A DNA stretch of 64,000 nt from assembly GCA_037957365.1 (NCBI GenBank), contig JARHVA010000002.1, positions 900,001-964,000 of the forward strand, in the 5' to 3' direction. The position numbers were made by a program, and so were the translations under genes. This DNA comes from Torreya grandis (lineage: Eukaryota > Streptophyta > Pinopsida > Cupressales > Taxaceae). Under the pieces are notes generated by a model, which had not been told where the DNA came from, ran no database searches, and saw only the letters and a program-made list of their open reading frames with translations. Each line of letters opens with the position of its first letter. Position 1 is the stretch's first letter. Positions 55,527 through 64,000 of the stretch are shown in pieces.

Positions 55527-57344
55527 TTATGGATCATCCTATTACAACAAATTCATCATAAAATCATGAAATTTATGTCAAGAAATTAATTTAAATCAGT
55601 TAAATATTATGAGAAATTATAACTATAAAAAATTAAAAAAGAATTAAATACTTTTACCAGATCCTTTATATATAATAAACAAAGAGGTCTATCCAAACAA
55701 GGGTTAAATATCATATTGCAAATATATGGTATAAAATTGACTATAGAAGAAATAATAGTTAGTATCACTGAAACATTCCTACAAAACCAAACATTCTATT
55801 TGTATTGACTAGAAAAAACTAAATACCATATAAAATTATTATCAAAAACATAAGATAAAAGAAGTCATAGAAATAAGAAGACACACACAATTTAAATAGA
55901 GAAGAAGTCATTTAAAACTTAATCAAACATGAAGACCTATCATTAATAAATTTAAATTAAATATAACTTTAATTCAAAGGGGTGCTTTCAAAGAGTCAAT
56001 ATATGTATTAAAATAATTATTTTATTTATTTAATATAATTAAAATATATATATTTAAATATATATAAATTTTAATTATATTTTTAAATGTGAGTGAGTAG
56101 AGCCTTTACCCAATTAAAAATAAAAAATAAAATGTATTATAATATTTAATTATTAAATTTTTGTTATAATTTTATTTAATTTTATCAATCCCAATTACTA
56201 AGGCTTCTCTCTTTGAATGATTATAATACTTACTTCTATTAATGTAGCCATTTTTTTGTATTTTTTGGTCATTCGTATGGGGAGCAGGTCTATTTTGTTT
56301 ACTACGAGATGTTCATAGCTAAAATGAATCCTACAAATTTAGTATATGGAAGTGTTCAATCTTCAAGTAAGGAGATGGAGAACTTGGCTCTGGGGGTTCT
56401 ACCTCCTGTGGTGGGGTCCACTCTTGAGAATAGTGTTGTTGGCAAGAAGGTGGAGGGAAATGTTTTGAAAGGGACCTTATGATAGGATAATATGATTATT
56501 TTTGGCCCCACACCCCCCATGGAGGGAAATGTTTTGAAGGGGACCTTAGAAGTTCAAAGTTACATAGATTGTTTATGTTTTGTTAGGAAATTGTGCACTC
56601 TATAGTTATATAAAAATAATGAAATGTAATAATAGATATAACTAAATATATAAAATATCTAATATGCATGAGATAAAATACAAGATTTACATTGTAAAAC
56701 TTTAGCAAATCTGAGGAAACATGTAATATATCAAGCTTGATTAATTCCAATCTAAACAGATTATATATGAACTCACTATGTATATTACGAGCAAACTCAA
56801 CAAAGATAAATACACATAATTGGAAATACATTATTAATATTTATCCTCCAAAAATTAAATTAGAAAATGCCATTAGGACTTTCCTTCTTAAAAATAGAAT
56901 TCGGTTGAATTTGTCTTCCTAAAAATAGGGGTTTGACTCTTTGATTCTTTTTATTCGGGAGCATTCTCCCAAACTCTATCCAAATGGGTTTCCATAGGAT
57001 GTTTCCACCCCTCCCTTAGACACTCAATGATAATGGTGGGGGAGGGGGGCATTGCCCCCACACCCCCCATGGAGGAGTGGGCTATAAACTGCACCGCAAA
57101 AGGATCCAAAATTTAACATTATTGTTACATATATAACATGTTTTAGATTATCTATAATGGATTATAATCTTTTAGTAAGCATACATTTAAATCTAAGAAT
57201 TCCTTTAGCTAAGTAGTGATAATTAGGATGCATCCAATCTATCAATGTCACATAGGAAAAAAATTTAGCTCTATCTAATTGACTCTCCATGCCAAATATA
57301 TAGAAGGATTTGTACCTTGATGAATAGTCTATAACCCATCATCC
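55527..57344. repeat. Flank shared with 28,018-29,814 (segmental duplication, copy B)
   Basis: This is collinear with 28,018-29,814. It contains a plus-strand fragment LALGVLPPVVGSTLENSVV (about 56,385-56,440). A small local duplication, GGAGGGAAATGTTTTGAA, lies at 56,453 and 56,521. A GC-rich hairpin, (G)n-CATTG-(C)n, lies at 57,037-57,069. Confidence 0.8.
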
Positions 57345-58500
57345 TCATCAATTAGAATACAACCATTTCAATAATAATATTATTCAATTGAATAAAAATA
57401 AATTAAAAAATAAAAGTAATATTTACATGAATAATAGTAATAACAATAACATTAAAATTAAAAATATTAATAATTTCAACATGATAAATTTAGAAACTTA
57501 TTCAAACCAATATTTTCATAAAAATATGCATAATTTAATATTAATAATAATATGAATTTGGCTACTGATGTTGTATCAAATTCAAAAGAAAAGTCAGTTT
57601 TCAATTGCTTTGATACTTACAAATAAAGTAAAAAAAGATGGTGCATTAACTTTGAGACATGTCAATATTCCCACAACAAATATTACTATAGAAAAATGGA
57701 GGGTATTTACGGTCTTAAATAAGAATGAAGAGATTTTAATTTTCAAGGTAGATAAGGGAAATGCTAAAATAATAACAAATAGGAGGGACCATTTGAAAAA
57801 TTATGAGAGCTACCAGAGGCTTACTTATAACCCAATGTTATTGATAACTGTTGAGATTAAAAAAATACGTAAGCATCATCTTTTAATGAAGTGGCCAATA
57901 AAAAAATAATTTTTAAAAAATAATATATGATGCTCAAGAAATATACATTATAGATATGCCTTTTAGACCAATTGCTGATACTTTTGATTCTCCTACTTGC
58001 AACTTCATATCTTTATTGGCAAATGGGTGTCAAAATGACATTGTATTTTAAATACGATAAAAAGGTTGAAAACGAGGATTTAAATGTTAGCATTAATGTA
58101 TTATCCCACTTCATCCAGGTTTTCATTGAAAATGTAATTGAGGTGTTTAAAAAATGTATTAATGAAGAAACAATTTTGTTGCTACCTTTTTATTTAAAGT
58201 TTATTTATTTTCTTCCAACAGTGTAATTTTCAAAAAATTGAAGGGATGGAAATGGTTTCACTTCAATTTTTGGTTGTGGCTAATCTATATTTGAATAAAT
58301 TTGAGGAAAGGGTTTTAATTCCTTTTCCTTTAGACTCATATAATGAAAAATGTATGTTGACAACACTAATTTATGTTGAAAACATAAATGAGATAATGTA
58401 AAGAAATTCTACTACTATATCAATGATTTAAATCCTGATGTCAAAGAGGTAGAGGAAGATAACTTTAAAAAAAAAAGTAAGTGTGTTAAAGACACTAGCC
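57345..58500 (+). mobile_element. Penelope-like retroelement, reverse transcriptase relic (copy B)
   Basis: Penelope-like elements encode a telomerase-related reverse transcriptase. Pieces in order are: DKGNAKIITNRRDH (57,751-57,792, frame of the 113-codon ORF at 57,568-57,909), then after a frameshift PFRPIADTFDSPTCNF (from 57,959), then the motif A region VSINVLSHFIQVFIENVIEV (58,088-58,147), then FQKIEGMEMVSLQFLVVANL (58,228-58,287) and NKFEERVL. Last comes YVENIN (58,372) at the place of the YVDD catalytic box. This order matches the family. The motif A aspartate codon is AAT (Asn) and both YVDD aspartates are changed, so the enzyme is dead. No GIY-YIG endonuclease is present before similarity ends near 58,540. 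Such elements are known from conifers. Confidence 0.85.
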
Positions 58501-58539
58501 AATAGACATTTCATAATTTGTGTGTCAAAATGTTGAAAT

Positions 58540-59770
58540 CAATCTCTTTTGGTTGTAAAAGATTTTTTCTTTTCTTCATTATCCCATTCAACTAATTAGG
58601 GACTTCTATATTAGGATATTGTTGCACAATAGCAGTGTTAGAGTATGATTAAGTCTTGGGGGAGGACGATTTTTCAAGGCATGATATTTTTCAAGTATAA
58701 TTTCACCTTATTTTTATAACATATCAGTTAGAGGTTTAGGGGAATATTTAGGAGGAAATTCAACATTTTAATGAAGAGTCAAAGGTAATGAAGTATCAGG
58801 ATGAGAAGAAACAAAACATGAAAATAGAAAGAATGTATTTGAAGCCAAAAACTATTGTATAGTATTGGTCACCAAGGTTTAGAACTAGGTAAGGCTATCA
58901 AGAGTATTTTTTTTCTGAAATGGAAATTCTAGGAATACTAGACATATTTTAACCTGGCATTATTACTTTAATCTTGAGTAGCTTTTGTACTAGAAAAATG
59001 TTTGTGATGGCTTGAGTTTATGTTTTTGCCTTAATTTATCTTGAGTCTTTGTTAGTTCATGTTGTTGAAGATGCTCCTATTTTTGTTTGATGTTGTTGAT
59101 GAACACTTCACAATTTAATTTATTTAATGGTAGGAGTAAATCCTGCTTTATCAACATTAGTACCTTTGTTTTTCAACCACTTGAGAATCTTATTTAGTAA
59201 AACTTTGATCTTGTCTATGAGTGACATATATTCTTTTTTTGTTCCAATCTAATCTTGTAAGAGGTTTTGATCCAATTTCTTCTTCCTCATGGATGGGCTC
59301 TAATGCACATTTTTTATCTACCATATTCATTTTGATTTATATTATATACAATGACCTATTCTAAAGTGAATTATGAGTAGTCAAAGATTCTCATGTCTTT
59401 TTCTTGATCACAATCCATCCAAAAGTATTTGAAGTGATGAACATATTGATATGAAGAATCAACAATATTTTGAATTGGGACTCTAGAATCAAAATATGGT
59501 TTGATTTTGAAAAAATAAAAGTTAAGTCAAGTCATTTCTTAATCAATCAATTTTCCTTTAGCTAAAGAGGCACAAGTATACCGACTAATAAAAATGGAAA
59601 ATTTTATTCTAGGCTTGTGCATGTTAGACAAGATCTTATGCGTCTCAATCAACTACCTTACTAGTTCATTTAAGGCTCATTTATCATCTACATACCTTGG
59701 AAGCATATATGGATCAATCTCACAAGCATAAATTCTTATCAAAGTGAAATTAGTGAACTATTTTAGCGTA
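58540..59770 (-). pseudogene. Decayed minus-strand coding region, unidentified (copy 2)
   Basis: This is collinear with about 39,265-40,500, for example TGTTGAAATCAATCTCTTT, GAACACTTCACAATTTAATT and GAGGCACAAGTATACC. Minus-strand readings such as EEEEIGSKPLTRLDWNKK (about 59,250-59,300) match the first copy. A frameshift follows at an A-run shortly after. Similarity to the first copy ends at about 59,760, just before the candidate gypsy LTR, which probably interrupted it. Its other end abuts the Penelope-like relic. Confidence 0.55.
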
Positions 59771-59774
59771 GAAT

Positions 59775-61859
59775 TGTACCCTTGTAGGAGAGTTTTTTAG
59801 GCTCTCTCATTCCCAGCTACAAACTTGAAGCAACCTCAGGTTGTGGGTATCCTATAGTGAGGTTAAACCTATAGGCTTTTTAATGAGGCTACCTCCTTAG
59901 ATGCTTCACTTTAGTTGTTCCCACACACTAAAACCTATTGTTGACCAAGGAAAAGGGAGAGGAAGATAACATAAAAAGGGAAAACTGAACTAAGAAAGTT
60001 GATGCACTAAATAGAGAGTGACCCACATAGTTATGAAATAAACACTAATTCATTATAAGATAATTCTTCTTATATGACCTCACAACCAATTAATTTGCAT
60101 TAGTATTTCATAAACTAGTCTCACTAATCCATATATGAAGCAGAGAGAAATTTTAAAATTCACACCAAGCATCCATTAATGGTGGAAAGAGCTTAAGTTC
60201 AGACCTACAACTAACTTAAAAATACCTAAAAATAGGTAAGAAGGAAGGACAAGGGACATGGAAGAACACTTATTCACAAGGCCATCATGCACAACTTGCT
60301 AAACATGATTTTTAGACAAGAGATAGGTAAAAATAATATTTATTCATTCAAAAGATCTTTCTTACAAATTTTGATAGGGTCTTTCCTTGTCAAATGAGGA
60401 TATATTATTTTGAAAAGAATCGAGACATATATATATAAAAGGGGAAGACCCAAATAGAAGAGGCAAGCAAACAAAAATCAATAAATGACATCCAACCACC
60501 CTCCATGAATTCTCACCCACACATGGGTTAATTATAACTAATCTTTCTCCAATAAAATAACTACCATTAGCTCCAATAGTCTTCCAACCCTCTCATTGGT
60601 TGAGAAATGAACTAGAAGATAAAACTTGTTGAGGATGATGATGTCATGATCCACTAAGAAAAAAAAGTCCAAGAACATCTTAAATGCCTGAGCTATCTTT
60701 TTTATTTACTTTATATTTTATCTTTCATCTCCATACCATCCTCCACTTGTCTACTTATGTATGAAGAGACAAAATTCTTGCATCTATGAACCTAACTGAG
60801 CCATGTTTCTTCTACATTTGTCGACTATTTTTTAGAGATGATGGCCATGTTGAAGGTGAGGACTCCCCATTAACTTTACCTACCAGCTCTTGCCTTGAAA
60901 CCTGAACCAGATCTTCCCTATAGATGGAAAACCAATCTATAGACATTGGTTTTCATAAATTTATCTTATTTATGTCACTATGATTCCATAGGTTTAGGTT
61001 TTTTAAATGCCAAATGCTACTTGCAAGGGCTCAAACTTTATTTTTGTGGGCCCATCATCAATTTCTTTAGACTTTCCTTTCGGGCATTATCTTTGACATC
61101 CTTTCATGCTCTTTTTCTTGATATTTTGTTTATCACTTTCCCATGGACAATTTATCCAAAGGAATTCATGTCTTTGCACTTTATAAAAATGTCTTTCAAA
61201 CTTTTTCAAGGTACCCTTGGGGTTTGTGAAATGGTCCCTTTTTGAAGGTAAGGTACCCTATGGATTTTTTTTTAAATGAACTTTCCAGAAGGGAAAGAGC
61301 CCTTTGGGTTTCTTGAAAAGTAACTTTGGAGTTTTTGTTTTGGTCACTTCACTTAAAAAGATATCTTTCAAAAATTTTGCTTGGAACAATTCTTTTGAAA
61401 CAATTTTCTCAAATGAATTCCCAACACTTGACAAAAATAAATAGAGACAAAACTCCCAAAGAGAGAACACTTAGCTAAAAGGAGAAATAATTCCTTCAAA
61501 GAAATTATCCACACAATTTTCCCAAAAGGAAAATGAAACCAAAATAGGCCTGAAAGAAATCACCTTTCACTTATTCTCTGAAAGAATGAATGAGTAAAAG
61601 ACTTAACCAAAAAAGAAATTTTTCATTTATATTTTGGCTTACAATATTATCCTTGAACACTACTATCAGATCCATTTCTAAGCCTTTGACCCAATGTTTC
61701 ATCAAACCATACAATAGCTTCATATGTGGGCCAAAAATGGCCAACATCTTTGGCAGCTCATAGGGGTTGCATGCTTGTCAATGCAAGAGAACTTAGATCA
61801 TGTTGCCTTGTCAAACCCATCCATTGGGTATGGAGTTAAGTCACTTTTTCACTAAGTCA
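59775..61859 (-). repeat. Candidate 3' LTR of the Ty3/gypsy element
   Basis: The left edge is placed where similarity to 39-40.5 kb stops and the sequence reads TGTACCCTTGTAGG. The right edge is ACTAAGTCA at 61,859, followed by a purine-rich tract on the minus strand (ATCAAAGGGAGG at about 61,862-61,873). This gives TG...CA ends and a PPT between LTR and pol, as expected for a minus-strand element. The partner LTR lies outside the window, so the boundaries are unproven. The LTR contains a stretch (61,130-61,500) related to the motif array at 45.3-46.9 kb. The 99- and 70-codon frames at 60,946-61,245 and 61,258-61,470 lie in this stretch and are probably not genes. Confidence 0.5.
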
Positions 61860-61861
61860 AA

Positions 61862-61873
61862 ACCTCCCTTTGA
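61862..61873 (-). promoter_or_regulatory. Candidate polypurine tract (gypsy)
   Basis: The minus-strand reading ATCAAAGGGAGG lies two to three bases before the candidate LTR start TGACTTAGTG. Confidence 0.45.
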
Positions 61874-62277
61874 TGAAATAAGGACAACTAGAATAAAACA
61901 AAACTATGCCCAAAGCACTTAGAGGAAAACATGAAAAACTATACAAAAGTAAAATATACATAATGGCCATAAACTCTTCTAAAATCAAGGATTTAGATGA
62001 ATCCCATTGAATGGGATGGGTATTACCTCTCTATCCAATTGGGATAGTTGGAAAGCATTATGTTGTTTGCATCCATGGATCAAATAAGGACCACTCCACA
62101 AGCTATCAAATTTGGTATGATTTCTTGGCTTGGCCTTATTTAATTCTCATTTGAGGACTAGATCCCCTTCTTTGAATTCCCTTGCTATGGCTCTCTTTTC
62201 AAAAGCTTTCTTGACTTGGACTTGATGTGACTCTAGTGTCTTCATTGCAAGGTCTCTTATTTCTTTAATTCCATGAG

Positions 62278-62808
62278 TTATGCCAAACTCACATTTATGG
62301 GCTCATCTTCCAGCAGCTCCAACTGATGGTCAAGCTCTAATGCAGGTATCTCAAGAGAAATTGGTAATTTGACCTCTCTTCCATATACTAAAACATATGA
62401 AGAATTTCCAATGGCAGCTTTAAGAGTCACCCGATCAGCCCACAAGGCTATCTTTAGTTTGGTGTGCCACACTCTTTGGTTCTCCTCCATAATCGTCTTG
62501 ATGATTCTTAAAAAAAAATTATTTGTGGACTCAGCTAGTCCATTTCCTTGAGCATAATATTTGGAAGAGGTGCTGAGGTATATGCCCATCTTGAGATCCC
62601 ATTCACTCATTTTTATACTGAGGAATTCTAGTGCATTATCAAAAATGATAGTGGATGGAACACCAAACCTGGTCATGATGTTGTCATAGAAGTATAATAC
62701 TGCACTTTCATTAGCTTCTTTCAATGCAATGGCCTCCACCCACTTAGTGAAGTAGTCAGTTGTAGTAATCACCCACTTATGCCCCACACTTGATGGAGGG
62801 TTGATCAT
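62278..62808 (-). pseudogene. Ty3/gypsy integrase core (within pol relic)
   Basis: This 176-codon open frame is the best preserved part of pol. It carries the D,D-35-E catalytic triad of retroelement integrases: Asp18 in TTDYFTKWVEA, Asp57 in IIFDNALEF and Glu93 in GNGLAESTNN. There are 35 residues between the second Asp and the Glu. Integrase inserts the element's DNA into the genome in the nucleus. The surrounding frame has stops on both sides, including the zinc finger upstream, so this is a surviving piece of a dead polyprotein and the ATG is not a true start. The 60-codon plus-strand frame at 62,369-62,551 is its shadow. Confidence 0.92.
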
Positions 62809-63761
62809 TCCTATGAAATCTAGCCCCCATTGTATGAAGGGTTACTTTACCTAAATTGGGTTGAGAGGAAAGGTTTCCAATATTTTCTTACCCATAAAGA
62901 GAGCACATTTTTGACACCTTCTTACCCATGCATATGCATCTTTAAAAAGTTTGGGCTAGTAATAACCTACCCTCATTATCTTTGTTGTTGTGGTCCTTGG
63001 AGTAAAATGGCCTCCTGTAGGTCCATCATGGAAATGCTCCAAAAGCTTGGTCACCTAGTTACCATCCATGCATCTTAAGAGAACTTCATTGAGGTCCTTT
63101 TTGAATAGAATCTCACCAACCAATGCATAAGGTATGGACTAAAGTCTGAAATACCTTCTCTTTACTCTGTCTATACCTTGTGGGCACTCACCTGTCATCA
63201 AGAAACATGTCATATCTTAGAGCCAACTAGTGTGAGGTAGGAGTACATCCATCTATGAGTTATCTTTTGTTACCAAAATAACCTCTTTGTTTTCATTAAG
63301 GTCATCAACCATGTGCTTGCACAAACATTTGCCTCCGACTAGCTTAGTGACCTTGATCTCTACATCATACTCCATAACCTTGGTAATCCAACCAACCTCT
63401 TCTCATTCAAGTCTTTGTTAAGAATGAAATATCTCACTCCAGGATGAGATGCCATAATATATATTTTACTATTGGAGAGCATGGGCTTGAACCTTTTAAT
63501 GATTCTTACCACTTAAAGGACTTATTTTTCTATAAAATTATACCTCACCTCATATCCTTCCATCCCTTGACTGAAAAGCTATTGGATTCTCAAGTCCTCA
63601 CCATTATTTTGCATTAGCATAGCTGATATATTATCAATATTAGCAAAGGTGTACAATAAGAAATCTCTTGAGAAATTAGGGTTCATGAGTGTGGATGCTT
63701 GGGAAATGGTCTGCTTGATAGCCTTTAATGTTGATTTACCTTCATTTGACCAAGTGAATGC

Positions 63762-63980
63762 TCAGTTCTTCTTAAGCATAGTAGTAATGAGTTTGGCCAA
63801 TTTTGGAAAACCAAGTATAAACCTCCTCACAAAGTTTATTTTCCCAAGGAAACTTTGGAGTCCCTTCTTATGCTTGGGTAAGGATAAGCCCAAGATGGCA
63901 CTCATTCTATTAAGATCAATAACTAATCCTTGTTTTATAACAACATGGCCCAATAACTTACCTTCATGCACAACAAACAC
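63762..63980 (-). pseudogene. Reverse transcriptase C-terminal segment (within pol relic)
   Basis: A 72-codon frame matches the region after the catalytic palm of Ty3/gypsy reverse transcriptase: VHEGKLLGHVVIKQG, then LPKHKKGLQSFLGKINFVRR, the connection to RNase H. It ends at a premature stop after LKKN, beyond which the same polyprotein continues (AFTWSNEGKSTLKAIKQ). The catalytic YVDD box would lie to the right, outside the window. Confidence 0.85.
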
Positions 63981-64000
63981 ATTTCTTGGGATTCAAAGAG

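Larger units (their letters stand above)
61990..63980 (-). pseudogene. pol: Ty3/gypsy pol polyprotein, 3' part, degenerate
   Basis: Minus-strand order from right to left is: end of reverse transcriptase (63,980-63,762; LLGHVVIKQGLVID, LQSFLGKINFVRRF), RNase H (about 63,758-63,400; LYTFANIDNISAML), an integrase zinc finger (63,040-62,903; EHFHDGPTGGHF ... RCQKC) and the integrase core (62,808-62,278). A C-terminal tail follows to about 61,990, including LWSGPYLIHGCKQHNAFQLS. The order RT-RNase H-integrase identifies Ty3/gypsy. Several nonsense codons (for example after LKKN near 63,760, and in GYY-stop-PKLF of the zinc finger) and frameshifts make it inactive. Gag, protease and most of RT lie beyond the right edge. 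Confidence 0.9.

Overview
This is a eukaryotic nuclear window, most likely from a conifer or another plant with a very large genome. It is AT-rich throughout and has no convincing intact host gene, tRNA or rRNA. Nearly every recognisable piece is a decayed retroelement or a tandem repeat. The gymnosperm assignment rests on three things: the degraded Ty3/gypsy pol has a familiar plant signature, long-LTR elements are nested inside one another, and there is a Penelope-like reverse transcriptase, a retroelement class that is rare in land plants but has been reported from conifers. The assignment is inference.

Layout. From 1 to 10.8 kb the sequence is non-coding, with a compound trinucleotide/hexanucleotide microsatellite (1.26-1.87 kb), a 327-bp tandem pair (3.3-3.96 kb), a repeat family carrying a 7-bp-stem hairpin (4.2-5.7 kb, with an inverted copy at 6.6 kb), an exon-like island (9.0-9.2 kb) and a perfect 93-bp tandem duplication (10.37-10.55 kb). 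From 10,857 to 28,017 lies a nested pair of non-autonomous LTR retrotransposons, both on the minus strand. The outer one has about 0.4-kb LTRs and a perfect TTATG target-site duplication. It is split by an inner LARD-like element (12,647-25,752) with 4.7-5.9-kb LTRs, a 2.5-kb non-coding centre, a PBS, a PPT and a near-perfect 5-bp target duplication.

The right side of this nest and its flank (LTR end, outer LTR, flank, start of a Penelope-like element) recur at about 52.2-57.9 kb. The shared nested insertion junctions show that this is a segmental duplication made after both insertions. In the second copy the Penelope-like reverse transcriptase continues to about 58.5 kb. From 30.4 to 38.9 kb only short dispersed repeats are visible. 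From 39 to 43 kb there are decayed coding regions of unknown family, one of which has a second copy at 58.5-59.8 kb. From 45.3 to 46.9 kb there is an unusual array of short TTTTTTGAAGGG-type motifs, related to sequence at 61.0-61.5 kb inside a candidate gypsy LTR. From 48.7 to 51.5 kb a 923-bp unit is repeated three times. The right edge (59.8-64.0 kb) is the 3' part of a minus-strand Ty3/gypsy element: candidate LTR, integrase, RNase H and the end of reverse transcriptase, with several nonsense codons.

No genes here act together in a pathway. The window records successive insertions, duplications and decay. I found no evidence for an undescribed functional system. The most interesting items are the Penelope-like element, the LARD-like nest, the hairpin-motif array and the unidentified two-copy coding relic.
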